Positions 49,995-59,633 of a stretch of DNA of 64,000 nt are shown in pieces (within the stretch, counting starts at the first letter, position 1; each line of letters begins with the position of its first letter). Source of the stretch: Homalodisca vitripennis (lineage: Eukaryota > Arthropoda > Insecta > Hemiptera > Cicadellidae); contig NC_060213.1 of the NCBI RefSeq assembly GCF_021130785.1, forward strand, positions 118,797,001 to 118,861,000. The letters run 5' to 3'. The translations under genes and the position numbers were made by a program. Under the pieces are notes generated by a model, which worked only from the letters and a program-made list of their open reading frames with translations, was not told the DNA's origin and made no database searches.

Positions 49995-51086
49995 ATGGCA
50001 GATAATGTAAATGGTATGTATTCGTTTGAAGAGTATACGGACATGATACTGATTTACGGCAAAGTTAACAAGAATGGTTTAGCTGCAGTTCAGGAATATC
50101 GTGATACTTTTCCACATCGAAGAACACCTGATCGCAAAACATTTGAAGCTGTGGAGAGACGACTTAGAGAAACTGGTAGCTTTAAACCGAAGCGAATAGA
50201 TACTGGTCGTCAACGTAGCGCAAGGAACTATAATAATGAACAAGCAATAATAAATGCTGTAGAATTATCACCAACCACAAGCACCAGACGATTATCACGT
50301 CAGTTAAATATTTGCCAGTCAAGCGTATGGCGGACACTTCATGAAGCACAGTTGTACCCATTCCATATAACACGTGTTCAAGACTTATTACCGCAAGATC
50401 TTAATAAACGGATGATGTTCTGCCGCTGGTTAAGAAGAAATTGTTTACGACATCAGTATTTTCTTCGGCGTATTCTCGTTACTGATGAATCCTGTTTTAC
50501 TAGAAATGGAATTGTAAATTTTCGTAATACCCATACTTGGGCGTACGACAACCCACATGAAACTGCGACGAGGCATTTTCAACATACATTTTCAGTCAAT
50601 GTATGGCTTGGTGTTCTGGGTGATAATTTGATTGGTCCATTTTTCCTCCCTAATCGACTTAATGGAGTAGCGTACTTAAATTTTTTAAGAACAAACCTGC
50701 CTACCCTCTTGGAAGATATTCCTGTTCAAAACAGAATAAATGCATGGTTTATGCACGACGGAGCACCTCCACATTTTTCTAATGATGTGAAAAACTATTT
50801 AAATGATACATACGGTAGACAATGGATTGGTCGAAATGGACCAGTAAAATGGCCACCACGTTCTCCTGACCTCACGCCAGCAGACTTTTTCTTATGGGGT
50901 TGGATGAAGTCAATTGTTTATTCAAAACGGATTAACACCATAGAGGAGTTACGTAATCGCATTACAGAGGCGGCAGAAACTATCAAGAATGCTCCAAACG
51001 TTATGAAACGCGCTAGAAAAGAGTGGATTCGTCGTGCGAAAACGTGCATTGCTAACAACGGAGGACACTTTCAGCAACTATTATAG
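49995..51086 (+). CDS. Intact DD41D mariner-like transposase, 363 residues
   Basis: The enzyme should cut and paste its own element at TA sites. Residues 1-120 hold a paired-type helix-turn-helix region (RETGSFKPKR near 58-67; TSTRRLSRQLNICQSSVWRT near 96-115), which is the DNA-binding part. The catalytic domain shows ILVTDESCF (D164), WFMHDGAPPHFS (D255) and WPPRSPDLTPADFFLWGWMK (D297), with 90 and 41 residues between them. That makes it a DD41D relative of mariner rather than the classical DD34D. The N-terminal block with EEYTDM...G....AA..EY...FP.RR is the arthropod-typical domain often labelled DUF4817. ATG 49995 is preceded by a stop-rich leader. There are no stops or frameshifts, and length is normal for the family. 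Copy 1 encodes a clearly related but diverged protein. Confidence 0.93.
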   Translation: MADNVNGMYSFEEYTDMILIYGKVNKNGLAAVQEYRDTFPHRRTPDRKTFEAVERRLRETGSFKPKRIDTGRQRSARNYNNEQAIINAVELSPTTSTRRLSRQLNICQSSVWRTLHEAQLYPFHITRVQDLLPQDLNKRMMFCRWLRRNCLRHQYFLRRILVTDESCFTRNGIVNFRNTHTWAYDNPHETATRHFQHTFSVNVWLGVLGDNLIGPFFLPNRLNGVAYLNFLRTNLPTLLEDIPVQNRINAWFMHDGAPPHFSNDVKNYLNDTYGRQWIGRNGPVKWPPRSPDLTPADFFLWGWMKSIVYSKRINTIEELRNRITEAAETIKNAPNVMKRARKEWIRRAKTCIANNGGHFQQLL

Positions 51087-51140
51087 GTGATTATTACAGT
51101 TTTATAAAGGTAAATACATTTTATGTTAATGTTCAGTCTA

Positions 51141-51704
51141 GAATAAATGATCAGCTGTTACTCACAACCTAAACATGAGTTAATATTTTATGCAGATAAG
51201 ATTATGCATTTTTGTGCGTCTGTTTTATTTTTAAATAAAGCTAAATTTCAATACCTATTATTAATTTTTTTCCTAATTAATTCACATGAATCTTTTCAGA
51301 ATTAAATGTTCTACAAATCTGTTTAAGAAAAAAGTGACCTTTATTGAACATTTATGGAAGTAATCTTACGTTAAACACAAAAATGTGTTATTTCTTTGCA
51401 CCAATTCTTGTGTTTTACGTAAGATATCTCTGAAAGTATTGCATTTACAGCTCTGGGACGAATTTTAATAAATTTTTCAGATATAAAAACATAAAAAACA
51501 ATCGTATTTGTATCTTTGTAACTACCTTTACCATTTTTATACGGCCTGACTTCACCAAGGGTTCTGAAATCCGGGCGAAATGTTTCGCTAGGCGTAACTC
51601 GCTAACGAAGCGTTTCCGGGCATATGGTTATATGAACTTTTTTACTTGTTTTTAGCTATAGAATAAGCTCCCGAGAGATTGCCGTTTAGTTTTAAATCAC
51701 CCTG
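51141..51704 (-). repeat. Right terminal region of mariner-like copy 2
   Basis: From the inner 56-bp repeat (51141-51196) to the tip at 51704, followed by TA. The outer 170 bp is recognisably the same design as the termini of copy 1, with shared words gcgtaactcgctaacgaagcg (variant) and caccctg. Copy 2 therefore belongs to the same transposon group. Confidence 0.8.
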
Positions 51705-51706
51705 TA

Positions 51707-51827
51707 GACATTGTGATATATCTCTATAATTATATGAATTTTAACTGCCTATTTCAATTTATAATTTCTGTTTCCATATGTACTTTTGGATTTTATTTTT
51801 GAGCAAAATTAATTATATGAGTTGTCA

Positions 51828-51875
<48 letters not shown>

Positions 51876-53749
51876 TATAAGTGAATTGTGTTTTTCTACT
51901 TAACTTTTGCTAAACACAAGCTTATTTCCATCTTTATGTACATGAATGTCAGGTTATACAAATTTAACTACTGGATTAATATTTTTATGCTTATAATCAA
52001 GACCATATGGCAGTGAACGGAATAAATATCTCCCACAGCCGCATACAGATGATGTATTGCCTGGTGACAGGTGACAAATGATGTGTAAGCCGGAGCACTG
52101 ACAGTGGGTTAGGGTGTGGCGGAGCTCGCTCTCATGCTGCAGGTAATCAACAATCAAATAATAATTTCCAATATTTAACAATATTTTCAACTGTAATTTG
52201 TGAAATCCTTTTGTTATTTTTTCAATAATGCAAAATATTTGTATGGCTAATGTAACTGACGATGTGGACCAATAATTTAACTTCACCATGCTCCCTCACC
52301 GAGTCGTTTGTCTGATCGACTAAATAACAATCACATTTATTAAGCCCAACTTTAAACACAGTTAATAAAATATAATGCATAACATACAAGTTAAAATGGA
52401 TTCTTTTCAATCAAATGTGTAGGTCGGGATCGAGCCTGGTAACTGCATGTAATAATTCACAATATAATACTAATGATAACAATATAATGTTTAATATTAG
52501 CACTAATATTAGACTAAACATAATTTCTAATGAAAGAATTAAAAAAAGACTGGAATGAGTTGTCATTTTATCACGATTTGTTTTTGTATTTGAGTATAAA
52601 TATGTGTTACGGATCTTTCATATATGAAATTACAGCAATAAGTTATACATCGATAGTTAGGCAAATAACGTTAGTGTATTGTAAGCGATAGCTCTTGCAA
52701 TCGAAATATTGCAAGACATAATCTAAAAATCTAATAGGTGAAGGAGTTTATGGTTCGGAAAATTGCACGTCATATATCTTGCTATCCAGACCATTGCAGC
52801 GTTCTTCGCTGCGTTTATTGTACTTAATCATGATCAGGAGTACTTCTTTCTACTATCAGATGGGCATTTCATGTTATGATTGTATACAATAAAAGAAATA
52901 AAAATATATTGTAAAATAAAAATTGATTAAAGTTACAAAATTGTTGTATATTAAAAAATGGGTTTGTTCTGACTTGCTATTTAGTTTGAAACAATTCTCT
53001 TACACTATGTAACTAAAGAGTCAAAAGTCAATATATATGAATATTTATACTATTGACTTTTGAAAGTTTTTTTACCTATGTAAAAATTGAAAAATCTCTG
53101 CATAATTGAGAAATGACTGCGAAAAGTTGTATTTTGTAAAAGAAACCGTGCGAAAATTGAAACAAGGTGTGTGTATATATAAAAATAATTAATAAAAAAA
53201 GCTGGACTCAAGGAACACGCTCTATAGCACAAACTATTTACAGCAATTATTAAATAATGGCCGATAATAATGCGATTTCACCGAAATTTAATATTTATTT
53301 AGGAGAAACGAAATTTAACGAAATATTGGATAAATTGATCAAAACATTAATAGCTTGACTTCGTACAAATATGATAAAAGCGGGCGTAACAACTAATCAA
53401 TTCAGTGAATATGCATTTCATCAGTTTGTTGTTCAAACAATCTTAAAATTTGTTGATAAGCCCAAGCATTGATGGCGATTGTTACGGTTAGGTTTTGACT
53501 GAAGGGCAACCACTAGTGATTTCAACCGTGTTGGATTATCGGTTTGCGTTTAGCGTTCATTTGAATAAATTACGTTGATTGATTAAAGTCTTTGTAATGG
53601 ACGAACAGGAATATCATAAGTCTAGAACAGTAATTTCTGAATGGAAAGTCGTTTCAGGTAACTAGTGAGATGTTTATCTGCTCATTTGATTGGAACGCTT
53701 GTTTGTGTTTATATGAACAAGAATAACTCTGAATGTTCGAGACACCCTG
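51707..53749. other. Gene-free stretch with a (TA)n tract and a GC-rich patch
   Basis: A (TA)n microsatellite occupies 51829-51875. A short GC-rich patch at about 52015-52145 contrasts with the surrounding DNA; a 111-codon minus-strand frame (51954-52289) passes through it without recognisable motifs. A 13-bp inverted repeat (tcaaaagtcaata / tattgacttttga) lies at 53021-53063. Confidence 0.5.
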
Positions 53750-53786
53750 CATATCGAGACGTCAGAACCAGAGGGTTCTATCTGCA
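53750..53786 (+). repeat. Left terminal inverted repeat of the DUF7869-like element
   Basis: catatcgagacgtcagaacc continuing to tctgca at 53786. One mismatch over 37 positions compared with the right end in reverse complement. Confidence 0.92.
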
Positions 53787-53970
53787 TTTTAACAAATTTT
53801 ACAGTAGAGCGTTTTAAAGTTTAAGACCTTCTGCAGGGCAACTTTATATTGTACTGAAAGAAATTCTAGGTTATAAATAATCAACAGTTTGTTAGTGTTT
53901 ACAAAAACCCCAGTTTATTGAAATATTAGTAAAATACAATTTTTTAGGCATTTTTAAACAAAACAAAACG

Positions 53971-53983
53971 TGCAGATGGAACC
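53971..53983 (+). repeat. Subterminal copy of the terminal motif, left side
   Basis: TGCAGATGGAACC, identical to the inner part of the right terminal repeat and here about 185 bp inside the left end, between the end and the stop codon of the gene. Confidence 0.75.
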
Positions 53984-54027
53984 TTTTGTCCCTGAGTACA
54001 AATCAATATTTAAAGTCCAAAAGGTCC

Positions 54028-56557
54028 TTAATTCAAAACTGTATTTAAATAGTCTACATCAACTGTAGGCATCCATTTCATCATAGATTTTATGTCTTTA
54101 ATCTTGTCTGAAGGTAATTTCTTCCTGTCTCGCACTACGTTTGCTCCCCAGAGAATTCTCGGCAGAGTAGTTGTTGCTCGTCCTGTAGATCTGTTCGACT
54201 TATTTTTTTTCACCAAGTTAATGCAGTTCCAAGGTTCCAAAGGATCATGGCTGGTTTTAAACTTTACTGATAGTAAATTAGATTGGCAAAATTGAAGTTG
54301 GCACACTTTAGTATAAGGGCAATCTTGATACGCAAGGTTCTTGCTTTGTGCTTGGAAGTCGAAGAAGTCATTTGTCAACATTTGGATTACTGAATAAGGT
54401 GACTTTTTATTAGATGCGATGATTACTCTTAAAAGAGAAACAGGGGACCAAACCTCAGTTACTTTGAGTGCCTTTTCAATGTTGGAATGCACATTATCTA
54501 CTTCCTGTATGCATGAATGGCCTGGAGTAGAATATTTCATTGTTACTCGTTCAATGTGTTTATTTTTTGCCATAAATAAAGAAATGGCATATGAAATGAC
54601 AGAGTTTCTGTTTTGGGGAACACAACTGTCACTCCACAAAATATAATCTTTAACATCTGGAAACGCTGAACTTATTTTTTTCCATTATTTTTACCACTGC
54701 ACTGGCAATATCATTCCCAGAACGACCACAAAGCGCTTCATGCCAAAATGCGCAATAGCCTTTTTTGTCTTTTGAGCAATGTGCAGTTAAGTTGTATACG
54801 TTCAACTTTCTTTTGTAAAAAAAACAGCTTACGTTAGCCCTAGGTAGCGCTATAACATTTTGTAAGTCAAAACATACAACGACTTCATTACTCTCTCGGT
54901 CTTTTTTTCTTTCATTTCTCATAAATGTTTTATTGAACATATGATCATCATATTTGGCAGCAAGCTCTTCTGTCATTCGATTTTCTTTTAGGGACATAGA
55001 GTATTCTTCGCACAAGTCACATCTGTCGGACTTGGGTAGCAAAAAATCCAAATTATATTCATTATTGAAAATAGATCTATACATTGATATGGATAGAGGT
55101 TTCACCTTAAGTTCCTTGCAATGTTCAAGGTACATGTCAAACATTCTACTGATATTTAAGTCAGGGCTAAGATATTCTTTTGCTGTTTTTGCCCTGCAGT
55201 AATGGGACTCGACTTTTGCAAAAGATTCAATATGTTTCCTAAGAATATCTTTATCAGCTTTTTGCGTCCTGTCTTTAGTTTTTTTTCCTCTTTCGTCCGA
55301 TTTCGGTACTTCACTTGATTTGTCCTTATTATTGTGAACATTGTAAATGGTCTTCTGACTCACTAAAATAGTTTGGAGAAAAAACTGTTTACAAACTCTA
55401 ATCTTTTCGTTGTTTATATGTAAAAAATATGAAAAGGAATTCTTTTTCTGGGGATTATTTTTCACCTTTGTTCTTACTGACATTTTGCACTCTGTATTTC
55501 TTAGTATGAAATGACATTTTTCATTTTGGTCTATTTTATAATAGCTCAGCATAACAGCTTCACGCTCATCTTTGCTTACTTTATTACTACATTTAAATTT
55601 ACATTTGCAGTCTAAGTGTTGAAGGTTCTTTTGAGGAACAATCTTACCACATGAGCTGGTGTATGATCTACCCGTTTGTCGCCTCTCCTTCCTAACATTT
55701 TTCTTCCAATTCTTCGGATTCCGCTGTCTTTTTCTAGTTTTTTTCTTTTCCTTCATCGGCGTTAGTTCATCAGAAGTGGAGTCTTTTTCTGATTCTGTTT
55801 CACTGTAAGGAACTAGAGATCGATTTATTTTTCCACTTTGGTTCACTGTTGGGCTAACATCACAAACAGAACTATAGCTTCCTTCATTTTCCAGAGCTGG
55901 ATCGGTATTGTTCGTTTGGGCTTCACTGGAAGTTTTATCCGTGTCGTCTGCATCAAACAACCTGAAAATAAACAAACGATGTTAGAACATAAAGCCAAAA
56001 GTCAACGATAAAGCTTTTTTAAAAGGCCAAAGCATAAAAACATCATGTTTACATAATAAGTTTACAGTAGTTTTTTAGTTATTCTCTGCAAGATGGAGAC
56101 ATACTAGGCCTACGCCATGGTTAAAACTTCAAGTTAAGTAACATGAATATTTTATGATGACTAACTTTTGTTTATAACCGTCAAATCATTGTTAAAATAT
56201 AACAGTTAACCCACTAACTGGCAGTTGAAATGCGCCCGAATGTCATAGATTTTTAAAGCGATTTTGCAAGGGTTGACTATAAAATCCGTCAAAAATAGTC
56301 AATTACTGCAAAGCTACCTATATTTGATATTAAAATGACCACAGATATAATCTAAACAAATCTAAAATAAACAAATATATATATTCATACCTTTTACAAA
56401 GTCTTCGTCGTTTTGGGTTTGGTGAAAGAATACAATCCTCTTCGCTGTTACTGTCGTCAGGTGAAGGTATATATTCATCATCACTATTGATGTTTTCTAT
56501 TGACAAACTATCATTTAAACTGTCATCAATCCATTTATTTATGATATCACCATCCAT
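54028..56557 (-). pseudogene. DUF7869-like putative transposase, two exons, one frameshift
   Basis: Exon 1 (56557-56391) starts at ATG and encodes 55 acidic residues ending in the basic NPKRRRLCK. A 429-bp intron (56390-55962) has GT at the donor (AAAAG|GTATGA) and a good acceptor (ttattttcag). Exon 2 starts at 55961 and keeps frame (K-R-L-F-D-A-D). It encodes a long lysine/arginine-rich stretch, a cysteine cluster (CKCKFKC) and a second one (CDLCEEY), suggesting zinc binding and DNA contact. The C-terminal half has VVVCFDLQN, KRKLNVYNLT, WSDSCVPQNRNS and GHSCIQEVDNVHS. Candidate catalytic acids are D at 54866-54868, D at 54628-54630 and E at 54502-54504, with 41 residues between the last two. 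The frame breaks in a 7-base A run (T at 54675-54681 on the plus strand): removing one base joins MEK to the next conserved block. After that the frame is open to the stop at 54028. Naming the family is from memory of arthropod proteins. Confidence 0.8.
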
Positions 56558-56653
56558 TTTAATATGTTTACAAACACACAATGAAATTACTTTTAACACA
56601 TTAACACGACAACATAACCTTACCAGCAGTGAAACAATACTATTCCCAGCTGA

Positions 56654-56704
56654 TGCAGATAGAACTGTCTGGTTCTCAATTTTGCCAACTTATGCAGATG
56701 GAAC
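56654..56704 (-). repeat. Two subterminal copies of the terminal motif, right side
   Basis: TGCAGATAGAAC at 56654-56665, followed by a second matching block (tgtctggttct), is a 23-bp degenerate copy of the right terminal repeat. TGCAGATGGAAC at 56693-56704 is a second, shorter copy. Both lie in the promoter-proximal leader of the transposase gene, 120-200 bp from the right tip. Confidence 0.75.
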
Positions 56705-56822
56705 TAAATTTCCCTGCTTGTAAAATATTAACTGTTCATAATTACACAAAGATTGTGTTATATATTAGTACAAAAAGGCTTAATGTACACATTAATACAA
56801 TAAAATGAAAAAATCAAAAAAT

Positions 56823-56859
56823 TGCAGATGGAACCCTCTGGTTCTGACGTCTCGATATG
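56823..56859 (-). repeat. Right terminal inverted repeat of the DUF7869-like element
   Basis: tgcagatggaaccctctggt continuing to cgatatg at 56859; reverse complement of the left end with one mismatch. Confidence 0.92.
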
Positions 56860-58236
56860 TCAGTTATCTGATGATGGATGATAGGAGAGCGGGATAACTA
56901 GTGCTGTGGACAGAATTATAAGGAGTATGCAGTGAATAAAGTGACTCTGGTCTCAAACCGGGAAGTAAGTTCAACACTGTTACGGTTGCTTTGTTGATAA
57001 AGGATCCTTTATATAACTTGGCTCAGTCTATGTTTGGCAAAGACGGTCGTTAGTTCATTTCTCAACCCAAAGTTGATACAAATCACAAGAAACAAGCCTA
57101 TCTAGAATAAATATTGAAGAATGGATGTTGACATACCGTTAATACAATGATTTCAATAAATAATGATAAGCAACTCTGTGAACAAAAGTGACGAAGCCTT
57201 TGTTCCTTCTTCAACCTAATCCACGATTCACAAAGCGTATCCGTACAACTTGTAAACTAATTGCTCTGACGTCGATTGTAAACATTGTCGTTGTTTATCA
57301 CTTAATTGTTTTTATATAATTAGAAACATTGTTTACAATATCCATTTGTATTGTAAATAATAATATAATAAGTTTCAGTGCATTATATTACTTACTTGAA
57401 AGTTGTGGTAATTAATTCTCAAACAAAATATTGTTTAAATTTTGTTTTTGACGATGGAATGATAAGAAATTACTAACACTACGTTTCAATAAACAAGTGC
57501 AAACGAAACAGAGGAACGATTTCTTAGTTAGTAAATAAGAATATCGATTTATGTCAATCCCTTATGTCCGGGAATGATCTGAGGAAATTAGAGGACTGGG
57601 TAGAAAGTACAACATTAAAACCATGAACACACAGCGCTCTTAGAAAAAAGACTCGTAAAAACAAAACAAAAAATGGTACTCGGGATTAAACAATGTTTTC
57701 CAATCAAGTTTTAACACGGATTATATTGACAAAATACCATAAATCTTTAGTATGTGAGGAAGAAATAAAATTTAATAACAAAGAAAATAAAATGCCTCGG
57801 ACAACGGAGAGTAATCATCCGATTTACGTCATCGTCTATACGTCATTCAGTGCTGCCAGCTCATTGAGTATTACAAATAGAGAATTCAAATATAAAAGAA
57901 ACTAATCTGCCATGATCAAAGGAATACATACATGCAAAGGTCTAAGACTGTCTCAGTAAAAAGGGTCTAATTCCGGCCCATTGAATCTACTTTAGGTCTA
58001 AGGCCCATTTCATCTGGAATGCAATATGCAAATTGCATGCTCAATAGTATCGTGTTTCCAGTTGTTCCGATCAACAAAATATATCTTATACCTTTGTCAG
58101 AAAAGCCGACTTCAGCCTAAAACTTAAGTGTATTTATGATATATATTCTAAAATTATTTTAAATTTAATTTTTACTCAAATGTTCTGTAAAAGTTATAAA
58201 TAAATTGATATAGTGGAAAGTTGTTAAAAATAAATC

Positions 58237-58307
<71 letters not shown>

Positions 58308-59506
58308 GAGGCGAAGGGGGGGGGCAAGAAGGCAATACCCCGAGTGGCTGGCTGAGAGAGGGATAATGACCACTTTATTTGCCAACCAGGAGACTACAGG
58401 CTGATTAACTCAAGGTGGGATCTCAGAAGTTATTCATTTTACGTCTAATTTCTAAACATTACTTTTCCTCATTTATATGTTTATTTTTATGTTTCAGTTT
58501 CGCTATATTTGTCTATGTGTTCGTCATCTTCCAATATTTTAGTCTACTTTTTTGTTAAGGATACCCCTATTTTTCAGACGCATTTGGGTTTTACATGATA
58601 ATGTACGACCTGCTTATTCTTTGGATTGTTTAGTCATACCTTTAAGTCGCTAGGAGTGCTAACAATTCTGAAATTCTTTCTTAACAGTTAATAAAGAGGA
58701 ATGTTTACCATCTTCAAACAAAAGTATTTTACTGAGAGTGAGCTATTTTTCTATGGAATGTTAAAAAAGATTTAGGAATTTTAAAATTATTTTTTTTACA
58801 AAAACATTTACTCCAATTGGTTTATAAAACAACTATGTTTGATTACTTAATTATGGCTAGGTTTTCAATGTAACCTCCATTTTCATAATGTGGGAACAAT
58901 TGATTAAACGTGAATGTTGAGTTAAACTCTAGTTCACCTTTTGATTACTGCAGCGACTGAAAGTCATTATTAAAGATTAGACATCTGGAGTCCACGGCTA
59001 CCTGAAGAGATCCAGAGAAGTCGATGACCAAAAAGTTTAAATCAAACTCTGTGCGTCTTGTCGACATCAGAAAACATAGATTACAAAGAGGTCTTTCTGT
59101 TTTCCGATCAATCATTCAGATGAAGAGGTCTTCTCATTATCTCATTAGGTTCAAAACTGAGTACAACAAACGAGTAACCGAATTTTTCCTACACATGGTG
59201 AGCAGGGTCGACTAATGCGAACCTTGAGTTCAGCTCCCTTTCACCTTCCGCTACAAATTTTGGCCTGACGCTGTCACAGACATGACTCATGGAATCTGGA
59301 ATAATGTGAGTTTGAAGGGATCCAAAATTGTCAGTGAGAAATAAATTGTAATCGAATATTTATATATTTTCGACGTCAGAATCAGCTATTTTTCAAAATA
59401 ACTAATGAAACATTAAAATTATAAGATAGAATAAGCAGGCTACACATAGGTAGGAATAAAAAACTTTTATTTGTATAACACTTTTAAAGAATGCATCAGT
59501 CCGTAA
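56860..59506. other. Gene-free stretch upstream of the LINE
   Basis: A pure (GA)n tract runs 58240-58304. A moderately GC-rich patch at 58980-59340 carries a 63-codon frame at 59024-59215 (contains RKHRLQRGLSVFRSIIQMKR) that I do not recognise. It could belong to the 5' part of the LINE, to a decayed gene or to chance. Confidence 0.5.
58240..58304 (+). repeat. (GA)n microsatellite
   Basis: About 65 bp of uninterrupted alternating AG, followed by tgagaggcgaa and a G-rich run. Confidence 0.97.
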
Positions 59507-59633
59507 TTTACTTTTACTGACCAAATCTTTGTATCAGACGCATCAATCTCCGATAATAAGGAAAATAGGCCAGCGACTCAAGACTGCAGTATACAGTGTG
59601 ATCTTCCCGTGAACGAAAGCTCATCTGAACCTA

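Larger units (their letters stand above)
49684..51704 (+). mobile_element. Mariner-like DNA transposon copy 2, left end truncated
   Basis: The right end is AAATCACCCTG at 51704, followed by TA. It contains the same dyad-rich core as copy 1 (ctaacgaagcgtttccgg, gcgaaatgtttcgcta). An inner inverted pair of 56 bp, tctgcataaaatattaact... at 49684-49739 and its reverse complement at 51141-51196, flanks the gene. The outer roughly 500 bp expected on the left is missing, so the left end is deleted or replaced. The transposase inside is intact. Confidence 0.85.
53750..56859 (-). mobile_element. 3.1-kb DNA transposon encoding a DUF7869-like, putatively DDE transposase
   Basis: The two ends form near-perfect 37-bp inverted repeats (53750-53786 and 56823-56859). 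One spliced gene fills the interior on the minus strand. Because the ends read c-ATAT-cgagacgtc and gacgtctcg-ATAT-g, ATAT can be either the outer repeat or a 4-bp target duplication. A 4-bp duplication would suit the Sola superfamily, but that placement is inference. Terminal-motif copies near both ends support a transposase-binding role. The element is single-copy in this window. Confidence 0.85.

Noticed and set aside
54092..55202. Plus-strand frames opposite the DUF7869-like gene
   Set aside because: Shadows of the minus-strand coding sequence.
59024..59215. 63-codon basic frame upstream of the LINE as ORF1 of another element
   Set aside because: Not recognised, no cysteine knuckles or RRM-like motifs, and no ORF2 in register behind it.
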